Shown one piece after another: positions 1-11,715 of a stretch of 64,000 bases of DNA (position 1 is its first letter; each line of letters starts with the position of its first letter). The notes beneath the pieces are model-generated. The model did not search any database. It was given only the letters and a program-made list of their open reading frames with translations, and was not told the origin of the DNA. The translations under genes were made by a program, and so were the position numbers. Source of the DNA: Scleropages formosus (lineage: Eukaryota > Chordata > Actinopteri > Osteoglossiformes > Osteoglossidae); assembly GCF_900964775.1 (NCBI RefSeq), contig NC_041827.1:17852707-17916706 (forward strand). The letters are read 5' to 3'.

Positions 1-665
1 TACCCATTGCAGAGTAGTTTTCCTTCCACTACAGTTTTATTCAGTGCCTACTGTCTTTCGCTGCAAACCACACAGATATGGTGTTTTTTCCATAACAAAA
101 CCTACTGCTATATAAACTTCTACTTCCAAAAATAAATAAATAAACTTGTACATTCCATCACAGTGACAGTCTGACTCAATCACAACCATTAATAAAGGTA
201 AATCTAATATCAGCACTGAAATATCAGACTCAATACTATTATTACTATCATTTCATTTAGTTCACACTTCTCTCAAAAGTGACGTACGTTGTTAAGCTAA
301 TTATACTTATTTATCAGTTTATACGGTAGGGTCATTTTTACTGGCGCTATTTCTGTTACTCTTTTTTAATAAATACGGTAAATTGGTGTTATCATATTTA
401 AAAATATTTTATTTAGGTATTTTAATAAGGTTTAATTGACATATGTTTTTACAATAACTGATTTTTTCCATAAGAAATAATGGTAAGAAGACACCCTTGC
501 AATGGGAGTTCATCTAATATGGTGATTTTATTGAATTTATTAACCCCGTTATGTGAGGAATGGGTGTACACTGTAATTATAGTTTTGCATTAATCAAAAC
601 ATGATAAGCTCCTATTTCTACCCTCTGGTATTACTGAACTTTTTGATTTCTGAGGGCATCAGCAC
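1..665. other. AT-rich stretch, presumed mkrn2os intron 3
   Basis: AT-rich sequence to the left of the third mkrn2os exon. I looked on the minus strand for the next expected coding block (the family has a conserved segment rich in His, Asn, Cys and Tyr after the Trp-Ala-Pro-Asp-Arg stretch) and did not find it. The rest of mkrn2os therefore probably lies outside the window. No RNA gene or clear mobile element is visible here. Confidence 0.5.
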
Positions 666-1771
666 CTGTCTGGAGCCCATGAATCCGAGAGGGAAAACTG
701 CTCCAGCTCTCGGTCCCAGCACATCCTCAGGGGCTCAGCATCAGGGTGGAGCAGTGGCACAGAGACACACTGCTCCCATCCAGACTCGTCTCGCCGCACT
801 CCAGTCAGGGTGTAGTTATAGACCACACCTACAACCAGCAGAAAGCCTTTAAACAAGGAACTTGTCCTTAAACTTGCCTTGCTTTTCTCCAGTAGGAACA
901 ATACATGACATCTGCAATGTATGCCATCAAAATACCCCCAGCTGCCAACAAGGAGCACAAAAATGTGCCTCTTTGACTGTCAGCACAAGTGAAAATGTAT
1001 GAGTGAAACAGTAAAGACAGTACAATGAAAAATTAAATGTACGACACCTTTAGAATTTGATATCCCAATGTGCAGCTCGAAATTATCCCATTCACTGTGG
1101 AAAAAACACATTAGGCCATAAACAGGAAGCAAAAAAGATAAATATATGGTCCAGGAAAACCTTACATGCTACTTTAATACATATCTGATACAGTTTTGAG
1201 TCATCAGTTTTGACACAAATTTTAATAAGGAACTGTAGGCCCTATATTATGATGAGCAAATCCACTATAAGGTTAGGAAAAAACAACTACAGCTGACAGC
1301 ACAAATGAACCTAGTGTCCACACACATACACATTTTCTGAACCGCTTGTCCCATGCGGGGTTGCAGGGAGCCAGAGCCTAACCCGGCAACTAAGGGCGTA
1401 GGGCTGGAGGGGGAGGGGACACACCCAGGACGGGACGCCAGTCCGTCACAAGGCACCCCAAGCGGGACTTGAACCCCAGACCCACCGGAGAGTAGGACCT
1501 GGTCCAACCCCCCCCCCACCTAGTGTCCAGGTTAATGAATAGGAACGTACCCGAGGAACTGGGGTCCCTGCATGGATCCGATGGTAAAGGCACAAGGCAC
1601 CCGGTGTCCATCGGAAAAAGGACAGGGGACACTTACAGGCGCCTGGAGGAGACTGAACTTCAAAGGCTCCTTGCAAACAGGACAGCGTGACAAACTTTGT
1701 GTCGCCAAATCCGCAGAAAAGCAGTAGATGTTTCTGTCACAGTGGCTCAACCGGATGATTGTTCTGTCCAT
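666..1771 (-). CDS. mkrn2os: MKRN2 opposite strand protein homologue (3' partial)
   Basis: Three coding exons are read on the minus strand: 1771-1551 (start ATG at 1771-1769), 1094-1048 and 828-666. Junctions are GT-AG and the phases agree, so about 143 residues are encoded with no break. The first exon reads RTIIRLSHCDRNIYCFSAD and later APVSVPCPFSDGHRVPCAF. The second reads EWDNFELHIGISNSK and the third VYNYTLTGVRRDESGWEQC. This pattern matches my memory of vertebrate MKRN2OS, a small protein of unknown biochemical role. The last exon is outside the window. The start is the ATG just before the conserved block. An in-frame ATG at 1858 exists but its extension is proline-rich and unlike the family, and an untranslated 5' exon is possible. 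The gene is divergent from mkrn2, as its name implies in mammals. Identity is fairly sure; function is not known to me. Confidence 0.8.
1318..1521 (-). repeat. SINE family A, antisense copy in mkrn2os intron 1
   Basis: Near full-length copy in minus orientation of the (TG)-tailed tRNA-derived SINE found about eleven times in this window. Read on the minus strand, box B is ggttcaagtcc and the 3' part ends gcggttcagaaaatgtgtatg. The box A region is lost in a C-run (1507-1518). Confidence 0.85.
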
Positions 1772-2049
1772 GTGGAAGTGAAACTGAAAGCACCTTTCTG
1801 TAGGTGCGGAGGCCAAGGGCAGGACTACAGTGGGGGCGGGGGGTGGCTCTTCTTTCAACCTTCACATTATTATATTCCCTTTTTTTTTCGTTTGGACCGA
1901 GAAATACTATATAGTAGACATAAACTATGGGGAAAGCAATAGTTTCAACCCAAATTCCCACAATGACACAAGGGTGACACAAGATACAGGCATATGGAAC
2001 ATTTACCATTCACTGACTGAAAATCATGCAATTCACACTAAGTGCTCCC

Positions 2050-2560
2050 ATGTATAATTTAAGCAGAACTGTTGTCAACCTTGAGACAAATAAAATATTT
2101 ACAAAAATTAAAATCTTTAATTTTTTCTCCCCATATGAAAGTATGTTTCCTGTAATTTCCACATGTGTTTTAGCCCTAAACTGGCTCACTTAGAAAACTT
2201 CAGTTGATCAAAGAATAGGTATTCTTTACAATTAAGGGTATGTTAGTAATACTGAAGCATTGCTTCTTAAATTGCATCACTTAAACTTGTGAATGCTTCC
2301 GTGTAGCGATTTCATGTCCTGGGGCAAAGGTTAATTTCATATTTTTTCCTAATATTTTGTATTAATATTTTATTAAAGTGAACAAGGTACGAGTTTTAAT
2401 TATATTTAAAACATGTGCACGTTCACACTTCCGGAACCTAATAGGTAAATTGACTCGGGTTGTTTAGGAGTCCTATTTCAGGCTTGCACACAAAAATGTA
2501 ACGGGAAGATTTGTTTAACTTTTTTTTAACCGGAAGATAGATACGTTCGCTCTTCCGCAT
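2050..2560. other. Non-coding spacer, nothing recognised
   Basis: AT-rich spacer upstream of mkrn2os with no ORF, repeat or RNA gene that I can support. It leads into the CCAAT-rich promoter block on its right. Confidence 0.4.
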
Positions 2561-3347
2561 GTAGAGTGTGCGTACAGCACGTTGGCGCAGTGTTCAACCA
2601 ATCCTTCTGGTCATCAGCGTGTCCTTCGCCGTTCCTATTGGATGATCTCGCAGAGGAGCATCTGATTCGTTCCTGAGCTCCTGCGCGTTCCAATTGCAGC
2701 ATTTTAATTGGCCTTTGCCCAAAACCTACTCTGATTCGTTCCTGAGCACGCGTGTTTGTATTAGAGCAGTTTTCTTGACCACATGATTCGTTAATGAATA
2801 CCGTCGTTCTCTACATACTCACTGCATTTTTGTGGTTACTCTTGGTGTCGAAAGAGTACTTTATTAGACATTCGAAAGTCATGGTTCATTCATACAACCT
2901 GTTACTGAGCCTCTCCTTAACCGCTTGTCTAAATCGGCGTCTTCCTGGGCTAAAATAGGGTGCACGCCATGGAACGTCAGTCCATCAGCCTGCTAGTTTT
3001 TGTGGTTGAGAGTAATGTTGCATAAAGCTGCAATATTTGCAATATTTCTCAGTCACTGAAATTTTCATAATCCAGCACCGCTGTTCCAAATGATGAAAAT
3101 GGTAGGATGTTACGTTGAAACGCAGGACTCTCCATTTTAGTGCTGCAAAATCGAAGTGATAAAGATTGTACGAGTAAAAGTCGCTTTTGCCCAAGTCTGT
3201 ACTGTACTGTACTGTAGTGATGGTTGTTAGTTCGAGTCCCAGTCCCTGTTACTCCCTGCTACCTTAATTGATACAGTAAAAAATACCCTGCTGTATAAAT
3301 GGATTAAATGGATCAAACGCTGCGAGTCGCTCAAACATTCTTATTGC

Positions 3348-3381
<34 letters not shown>

Positions 3382-3526
3382 AATAATAAATGTTGACGTT
3401 GAAGGTGTTACTGATGTTGATGAAGAGAACCAATGGGAGCGCGTCTGCGGATTGGCCAATAAAAACGCATCTCTCAGGGCGCTTTGAGCTCCCAGACCGG
3501 GACCGGACCATGGCTTGGAGGGAGAC
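2560..3526 (+). promoter_or_regulatory. Divergent mkrn2os / mkrn2 promoter region
   Basis: The interval between the two divergent genes has several CCAAT or ATTGG boxes: 2600-2640 (both orientations), near 2690 and 2706, 3430-3434, and a perfect palindrome ATTGGCCAAT at 3451-3460, about 70 bases before the mkrn2 start codon. An 18-base direct repeat lies at 2661-2678 and 2730-2747. NF-Y-type CCAAT pairs are usual in TATA-less housekeeping and bidirectional promoters. The exact transcription starts cannot be read from sequence. Confidence 0.5.
3352..3378. repeat. (ATT)n microsatellite
   Basis: About nine ATT units in the mkrn2 upstream region. It gives an Asn run in a spurious minus-strand reading frame. 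Confidence 0.9.
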
Positions 3527-3530
3527 ATGA
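3510..3530 (+). promoter_or_regulatory. Minimal uORF overlapping the mkrn2 start (ATGA)
   Basis: ATG GCT TGG AGG GAG ACA TGA: six codons then a stop whose TGA overlaps the mkrn2 ATG as ATGA. If the transcript starts upstream of 3510, ribosomes could terminate here and re-initiate, or leak past. Whether the 5' UTR includes it is not known. Confidence 0.45.
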
Positions 3531-6297
3531 CCAGCACAAAGCAGGTTACCTGCAGGTGAATTAACTGTTACGTTTCACCGTTTTATTATGACATATTAAA
3601 ACTGTTTGTGCCGTGAAGGGTCGTTCTGTGTCCTGTCCTTAATATTTCAGAGTGGAACTCGGAAGCATGGAGAGCATTAGCGCTTCGCTAGCTTGTCATG
3701 CAGCATGCTAATGCTAATGCTTTCAGTTGGTTCTAGTGGTAAATTAACCCTTAACCCTGATCGTGTGCCTATAAGGGAAGACAAAATGATATATAAAACT
3801 GCAGTTGGGGGCATTTTTGAACAATTAATTACCTGTCTGACTGTAGTTGTTAAGCCCGGGTCGTCAGTTAGCATAGTAGTTAGCCGAAGAGCTAAGTTGG
3901 ACGGTTCTGTGTGAGGACTCTCTGACGCCACACTTTTCAGAACGGAACGCACTCAGTCAGTGTGACGACTCTCTGCTGCGGAGAAGCCTAAATGCGGGCA
4001 TTGAACCTGTTTTTCCCTTGTTGGTTACGCGGTTTTTAAAATGCTTTCTGGCGTTTTTCACTCCAGGTACTTCCTGCACGGCGTGTGCCGCGAGGGCCCC
4101 CGCTGCCTCTTCTCGCACGACCTGAGCGCGAGCAAGCCGTCCACCGCGTGCAGGTTCTACCTGAAGGGCGCGTGCGCCTACGGCGAGCGCTGCAGGTGGG
4201 CCCTCACAGGCAGTACAACTTAGGGATAGTATACAGTAACACGGTGTAATTGTTAACATTATATTATATAATGTATAATATTAATATTATTTTTTATTCA
4301 TTCAGCTCATGCACTATTGGTAATGGATCATATTGATTTATTCATTCATTCATTCATCTTATTTCTTTTTAGTCTTACGAACTCAAAGTAACCATGGCAT
4401 GGAAGTTTTTTTCTATCATGTACAGTATATGTGATTTATTTATATTTTCCACTTTTCAGAAGTTCTTCCCTCATAAGCCATCTGTAATGAAGCCATGCAG
4501 TTCAGTCTAGATGGTCTTTGGAGATATTTATTAGCTTGGGGGGTGGGGTTATAAATGAGATTACATCTGTGTTGTACATGTAATTTTCAACTGCCATGTT
4601 CTTCAGCTGAATAAAGCTATTTTGTGTGATTTGTACACAGCTTCATACATGTATTTATGCATTTATACAGCTGGGTAATTTTTACTGCGTTACTGTAGCA
4701 AGTACATTGATCAGAGTGCTACAGCAGGTAGTGGGATTCAAAATCAAGGGCTTTACCCACTACATCAACCAGTGTGGAAGAGACAAAGACCTGTGGCTGC
4801 TATGTAGGGGGGTGCTAATCAGCACAGTTAACCATCTTTTATCCTTCTCATTACAAATGTTTTGCACAAAATATTCTCTTCTGAGAATCTGTTTGTACCT
4901 ACAGATATTTTTATTCTGTAAAATTCATTACTAATAAATAGAATTTCTGATTTATTGGCCAGGTACCATAGTAGTAAGAACTGCACCCCCCTCAACAGAA
5001 ATGGTAAAACATTGGGAAATACTTTAACATTGTAAGCTGCCTGGGAGAGAAACATCAGCTACATAGATATATGTAAATCATTGCAGCGCAGAATGAATAT
5101 TGCTGTGTTTTGCCATTGCATCAGACATTATGTATTTACAAGTAAAAGCCACAGAAGGGCTGGTGGGTTCAGTTTGAATAGACACACAGAAACGGAGACT
5201 CTTCCTTCATTGTGCAGCTTATTACCTTCTCTTGATCCCGTAGGTATGATCACATCAAGCCTCCGGCTGGCCGTGGCACAAGCGCTACAACAGACCAGAC
5301 CAGTAGGGGTGGCAGTGTGACGACCCCCGTCGCAGTCAGCGGGTCTTCTGCAGGCTTGGCAAGACGTGGCAAGAAACCGCTGGTCCTCAAAGACAGGGGT
5401 GATTTGATTTCGTAGTCATTACCACAAAATGTGCCTCGATTCCTGGTATTTCACGTGCATGTGTAGCAGGAAGCATAGTGGTTAGAGTGGTCACTCTGCA
5501 GTCAAAGCGCCTGAATTTGAGTCCCTGTTCCTGCTTTACTACTCTTGTAACCAGGTATTTATCCTGAATTGATACAGTACAAAAACTTACTTAACTGTGT
5601 AAATAGGTACATAATTTTAAGTAGCTTGGCATACAAAGTTCTGGAAGTTGCCTTGGATAAAGTTGGCAGTTCAGCAATAAATATAGTATTTAATAATGAA
5701 TCACTATTAACTATAATTATGAGGTTACGCTTGTGTTTATTGAACACGTACATATTTGTGTTAGGACACACATTTTCAGTCATGTTTCTATGTCGAATGT
5801 AATATGGCTGACAGTTTTAGCCGAGGTCTGACATCATAGAACTATAACAAGGCCAGAATAAAGGCTTTTGGTTGGGAGCAGCAGTACAGTGGTTGGAAAT
5901 GCTGCCTTTGGATCCAAAGGTCCGCAGTTCAAATGTCACCTACTGTTGTAATACCCTTGAACAAGGTACTTACCGTGAATTGCTCCAGTAAAATTACTCA
6001 GCTGTGTAAATCGGTAAATAACTATAAGCGGCTTAACATTGTAAGTTGCTTTGGAGAAAAGCATCGGCTAAATGAATAAATGTAAATGTGTTCACTCTAT
6101 GGGGGGGATGCGGCGGCGCAGCGTGTTTGACCGGGTCCTACTCTCCGGTGGGTCTGGGGTTCGAGTCCCACTTGGGGGTGCCCTGCAACGGACTGGCGTC
6201 CCATCCTGGGTGTGTCCCTTTCCCCCCAGTCTTGTGCCCTGTGTTGCCGGGTTAGGCTCTGGTTCTCCGTGACCCCGCTTGGGATAAGAGGTTTTAG

Positions 6298-6355
<58 letters not shown>

Positions 6356-9300
6356 GACTCTTAACAAAATATTTAGTGTGTTAATGTGTTCTCCCCCAAA
6401 CTCTTCTTGTTTTGCCCTTTCAGCCCTTGGAATTGGCACAGAGGAGAGAACAACACCCGATGGTAGAAACAGTAGAGCGCTCCAGGAGCGCGAGAGCTGG
6501 GAGTACTGGGAGGAGGGTGCCCAGGCCAAGCCCCATTCCTACCTGGAAGCCATCCGCACGGGCCTTGAGGCCTCGCCTAATGAGATGCCCTTTGCCGACT
6601 TGCAGCTACTCTGCCCCTATGCAGCCGCAGGCCACTGTCATTATGGCAGCAGCTGCTCTTACCTCCACGGAGACAAGTGTGATATCTGCCAGCTGCAGGT
6701 GCTGCACCCGTATGACCCAGAGCAGAGGCGAGCACACGAAAAGGTGGGTGGTTTGAGAAAGGGAAAGAGGAACAGGGATATAGGGATGGGCAATGGTGTT
6801 GTTCTTTTTCTTTTTATAATAGTTCGTCCTGTCAAAAGCATTCATTTTATACAGTTTTGTCTTTCTGAGTGGGGGTGCGGTGGCGCAGTGGGTTGGACCG
6901 GGTCCTGCTCTCTGGTGGGTCTGGGGTTCGAGTCCTGCTTGGGGTGCCTTGCGGCAGACTGGTGTCCCATCCTGGGTGTGTCCCCTCCCCCTCTGGCCTT
7001 ACGCCCTGTGTTGCCGGGTAGGCTCTGGTTCCCCGCGACCCCGTCTGGGACAAGCGGTTCTGAAAATGTGTGTGTGTTTCTTTCTAATCTTGGAATTGTG
7101 CATACACATTATTTACTGAATGCCTGAGGTAGTGCTGTCTTGCATCACACAGCACTGTAGCACAAATGGCATTCCAGTAGTCTTAGAGCTGAGAACCTGT
7201 CTGGTCCCTCTCTCAGCTGAGTTAAGTCATGTTTGCCTTTCCCTCTTGCTCAGATGTGCATGGTGGCTTTCGAGGCGGACATGGAGAAGGCATTTGCAGC
7301 TCAGTTCAGCCAAGACAAGGTGTGCAGCATCTGTATGGAGGTGGTCTACGAGAAAGCTACGCCATCGGAGCGGCGCTTTGGCATCCTTTCCAGCTGTTCC
7401 CACACCTACTGCCTTGGCTGCATCCGCCAGTGGCGCTGTGCCAAGCAGTTCGAGAACAAGATCGTCAAGTGAGCGGCTGCTGGGCCCCAACACCACAGTG
7501 GCCGGAGGGGTCGTGGACTTGGATGCTGTAACTGGGTTATGTCAATAATTGAGCTCTGACTTTCTGTGCTGAGAGCAGAGCGGTTAGCTTCTGACCTCAG
7601 TGAGTTATGGGTTGTGGACTCAGATCCTGGAGCAGAATGTTAGGGTAACTGACATTTTGAATAACAGAACTTTTCTGTTATGTTAATCACACGTCTCACA
7701 TTGTGGCAGTGCTTTTGTTTGTCAGTGTCAGGTTTTAGACCTGCGCAGTGTGTGGTGTCGATCACAAAATGGAACTTTCCTTTCACATGTGGCCAGATCG
7801 TGTCCAGAGTGCCGTGTGGTGTCTGAGTTCGTTATCCCCAGCGTGTTTTGGGTGGAGGACCAGGAGCAGAAGAACCGTCTTATCGAGGAGTTCAAGGCAG
7901 GAGTGAGGTCAGTGGGGAAGAGGCAAGGGGCTCTCTTGTGGACGGTGTGTTCATGTGTATGTATATTAATGCAAATGGGTGCAGTGTGTTAAGGGGCTGG
8001 TGGTCCCACTCAAGGTCAGCAGTTGCATTTAACAGGCTGACAGAAATAGAAATGCAAAGGTCAGCGGGCGACTCCTGGCAGGGCTGCTCTGTTAGTGGTG
8101 GCAGCCGCCCTCTGCTTTTCATCCCATCGCTAACCCCATTGCCTTTGAAGGCTGCTCAGCTTGCTGCACACTCTGGGGGAACCCTCTTCAGAAAGCACCT
8201 TGGTTCTGCTGCTTATGTGGCTCTAACCTCAGTTTTCCATCTAAGAGAATTTGCCAAAGGAAGGACTGACCAGCCTTGGCAGCGGGTGCAAGGGCAGGCT
8301 GCCTGTGATGTGGTGGTCTGTTCCTTCTTTCCTGGCCTTTTGGTTTAATTGCTGTTTATTTAGATTTATCTGCATGCTCTGCTCCAAGAACCACAAAGTT
8401 GGCTTAGTGCTCTTTCTGGAAGTTACCTTAATTTCCTGGTCATATCTCCTATGCAAAGTATGTCTGTCCATGTTTGTAACCAGCTGAAAATATTTTTTTT
8501 CTGTCACCAAGGATAACACACATTAACTTTTTTAAATAGATGGGGATTGCAAACCCCTTGTAGTAAAGGTTTTCTTGTTTTCCAGTAGGAAGACTGAATT
8601 CTACAATTTTACTGCTCACACATGAATGCACATTTATTCATTTATCAGATTCTTCCCTCCAAATCGACGTACATCAGAGAAAAATAGTGCCGCCAAAATC
8701 CTGCACGCTGGCTCCTCATGTTACACACGCACCTGGGACTGAGTCTTATTTTTCATAACGCGGAGACTTTTGCTGTAACGTCAATTAAAAACTGCATAAA
8801 AACAGATGCCTCAATGTTGTTCACTGGTTAGGCTTTGTGTTTAAAAAAAAAAAAAAAAAAAAATCTGGTAAAGCTATACTTTTAATTTAGCTCATGATTA
8901 TTACACTTTTTATTTTGAGTTATTTTTATCTGCAAACCTCAGTTCAGTGCCAGTTGTTTCTTGACTGATCCCCTAAACGTGTAACATTTATCATGTCATT
9001 GATCACTGCCACTCAGGAACACCAGACAGGAGCTGTGCTCAGTGTGGAAGTGAGTTGAATTAAGTTCTGCATCCATTTAGCTTTGGAAGTGTTTTACTGC
9101 CATCAACTGGCTCAGAACATAAACAGATAAGTGAAGAAAAATATTGAAATAATTGAAAAAAATGCTTTAGAGGTCTTTCAGTCTTGCATTCTAGAATGTG
9201 GAAGGAGCAGCAAAAGCTGCAGCAGCATCTTCATGTTGTTATAGTGCCTTTGGTTGTGTTGCATTATGTAAGCTGGGTAGCTATTTGATGCAGACTTTGT

Positions 9301-10815
9301 TTAGACTTTGAGAAGCTCTTGACCAGCTGTGTTCGTTGTGTCCGGATGCAGGTGTCTGCCTGCATCTCAAGAGTTCAGTGCCACTTGTCTCCCAGCCAAG
9401 TATTATGGATGGTCTCTCAGCTGGAGAGTTACAGGAAAATTCTTTCAGAATGAATAACTTTCCTTCCGTAATGATTCATACAGTGTTGATGTAATTGAGA
9501 TTTTTCTGTTCATGTGTCAGTGTATTACACAAAGTGTAATGTAGTACAATGGTGATTTCAGACTTCCTGCTGAGAAATAAATTGGGAGTTTGTTAAATTC
9601 TTTCTACACAGTGATGCTCAAGCTTTGTGTGCTATACCATATCCCAGATGGATGATAAACTGCCTGAAAGTGAATGTGCTTGGCTAAATTTAGATTTTTG
9701 TGGCTCTATTGTGTTATGGCTGTGTCCAGGTGCAGTGTATTCTTAGCCCATTGTTTTCAGATGGCGCGATTGCCTGGTAGCCCAGTTGGACAGCATCGTG
9801 GGCTGCTGAGGACCACCCCTAGGGGGTTAAAATCCTGGCCTTTTCTCACAGCTTTCTTCTCTGCCCTCCTGTCTCATGCAGCAAGAAGGCCTGCAAGTAC
9901 TTTGACCAGGGCCGAGGGACGTGTCCTTTTGGGGGGAAGTGCTTGTACCTGCACGCCTACCCAGACGGCACCCGGGCTGAACCCGAAAAACCACGCAAGC
10001 AGCTAGGCTCTGAGGGCAACGTCAGGGTAAGTGAGCCTGCTCAGCATCCAGGTTCTTATCCTCTCTGCTGTTTTTCGGTTTTGGTTCGGAAATGGATTTT
10101 AATGTATGTTACTTGATGGATGCTTTAATTTTATATAGAGTCAAGCTCCTATCTCCTAGTCCTTTAGGGCCGCACTGTCTGCCACTTAGCCGTCTGAGCT
10201 CTTTGTGAATTATAATAATTTGCATGCATACTTTCAGTCTCATCTCTCTTTAAGCTCTTGAGACTAGGCAAAAAAGGTTTTTGGAAACATTGATTCCTTT
10301 CTAGGAAGTTGTCCACGCTGCATCCCTAAATGTGTTGGTGTTAGGACCCTGCATTGTAGTAGGTACAGTTAAAAACATAGAGTGGACGAAACTGAATGGC
10401 TGGGTCATACGGGAGTCACTGAGGTTCTAAGAGAGAAGAGGAAAAGCTGCAAAATGACCTTGCGTGTCCCCAGCGACCCATCTAGTGTTGACACATTACG
10501 TGAAAATTAAGTTTAATGTTGAGGTGGTTCCCACGCAGCAGTGGCACTGAAACGGCTGTGTGACAGTTTATTTTGGCAGTATAGAGAATGTTCGTGCTGG
10601 GTCACATTAGCACGTTGGCACAGTGCTGGCAGCATGATGACCTTTTCCCACACTGTCCTGCACAGTTCCTCAACTCGGTTCGCCTGTGGGATTTCATTGA
10701 GGAGCGGGAGCATCGCACCACCTCGCAGTACGATGACGAGGTCAGCGAGCTGGGGGACCTCTTCATGCAACTGTCTGGAGCTGGCGAAGAGGGTGGCGTC
10801 CCTGTGCCTCACTAA
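3527..10815 (+). CDS. mkrn2: Makorin-2, RING E3 ubiquitin ligase with C3H zinc fingers
   Basis: Eight coding exons join in phase: 3527-3555, 4067-4195, 5244-5398, 6424-6743, 7254-7468, 7797-7907, 9882-10026 and 10666-10815. They give 417 aa, against about 416 for human MKRN2. Makorins are RNA-binding E3 ubiquitin ligases. Visible domains are C3H fingers at about residues 9-27 and 38-56, a third at 168-186, the makorin Cys-His motif from C190, a C3HC4 RING at 235-288 (CSICMEV to CPECR) and a fourth C3H finger at 324-344. The start [12 protein letters not shown] matches the family N-terminus. An upstream ATG at 3510 opens a six-codon frame that stops inside the real start. SINEs fill introns 3 and 4. 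The 3' end faces raf1. All zinc ligands are present and no frame break was seen, so the gene looks functional. Confidence 0.96.
4640..4780 (-). repeat. SINE family B fragment (antisense)
   Basis: Degenerate minus copy in mkrn2 intron 2. The motifs tttatacagctgggtaattt and gatcagagtgctacagcagg are the reverse of the family B body. Confidence 0.7.
5462..5695 (+). repeat. SINE family B copy in mkrn2 intron 3
   Basis: tRNA-like head agcatagtggttagagtgg, box B-like tgaatttgagtcc, body with cctgaattgatacagta and a tail related to ttggataaagttggcag. Diverged. Confidence 0.75.
5874..6088 (+). repeat. SINE family B copy in mkrn2 intron 3
   Basis: Complete copy: head gcagcagtacagtggttgga, box B region ccgcagttcaaatgtcacc, body and the tail ttggagaaaagcatcggcta followed by aatgaataaatgtaaatg. 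This is one of the cleanest B copies in the window. Confidence 0.85.
6101..6355 (+). repeat. SINE family A with (TG)n tail, mkrn2 intron 3
   Basis: Head cggcggcgcagcgtgtttga, box B ggttcgagtcc, 3' part gataagaggttttagactg, then about 27 TG units (6300-6355). It ends about 68 bases before the exon 4 acceptor at 6423 and abuts the preceding B copy. Confidence 0.88.
6870..7078 (+). repeat. SINE family A in mkrn2 intron 4
   Basis: Near-consensus copy: box A region tggcgcagtggg, box B ggttcgagtcc, end gacaagcggttctgaaaatg and a short TG tail. It lies in sense orientation between exons 4 and 5. Confidence 0.9.
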
Positions 10816-11715
10816 CTTCACTCCCAATCCCTACCACCAATGGGGTCATGTTAAATCAGCCTAAATCAGTAGGCAATAAATGTAGTCTGGTGAGCCCTAC
10901 ATGTCATTCTGTTTGAGGTTTTTCCTTTTTTGCTTTTTTTAACCTGCTTTCTTTCTTTATGGGAGCACAAAGCTAATACTTTGTAGACATATCTGTAATA
11001 AGTTCAGTGGCGGGGAAGCTCCTGCATTTCCAGAACTGTTCAGCTGTGAGAAAAGGAGATCTGTGGTCTCTGCTGGCGACAGGGAACAGGAAAAGGACAA
11101 ACGCCTCTTATTTGCACTCATCTGGAGGGATCATAGGGCCTCACTTAACTGTACTCTCCAAGCAATTTACGCAACTCCTGTTTTTTTTTTTTTTTTCTCT
11201 TCCCCCCCCCCACTCAAATGCTGTTGCAATGCTTATTAGATACAACAGAAGTGTACTTAACTACTAGGGCCATATGTACTGTATGGTTTTTGAGTGTCAC
11301 AAACTCCATATACAGAACAGTATAAAATGCAGTGTTCAAATTTAATCTCATTGTAATCTAAAGAATTTTTTAAATACTATTTATTACACAAATTGTCTTG
11401 TACTGTGAACTACAGAAAGGTGATTAGTGATACATATTTTTAAGAATTCAGATGCACTGTATTTACATAATAGAATTTGCATTACTGCATCTAGTTAATG
11501 TTTAATGGGGATTTTAGTTGCTTTATTCCCATTTATGTTTACTACAGTATCATGAACAGTCAAATTAATGTATCAAATCTAAAGTGCAAGAAGGTATTTC
11601 TATTTCTAATTTGGGTGTAAAATCTATTAAGCCAACATCTCAGGTCATGATAGGCTGTGCTATGTTGCTTTACAGTTTCTATAAATCAAATAAATTTATT
11701 GGCCAAGAAGGGTGT
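10816..11715 (+). other. mkrn2: mkrn2 3' UTR (two candidate poly(A) sites)
   Basis: After the TAA there is an early AATAAA at 10875-10880 and a second at 11689-11694. The second is followed by a GU-rich stretch (gggtgtgattgattgcttcc), so the longer UTR of about 900 nt is plausible. The second hexamer is half of a palindrome that also gives AATAAA on the raf1 strand. Confidence 0.6.

Noticed and set aside
6092-6529. 145-aa minus-strand ORF with a His/Thr run
   Set aside because: It crosses a SINE and a (CA)n repeat and runs antisense to mkrn2 exon 4; its composition comes from the repeat.
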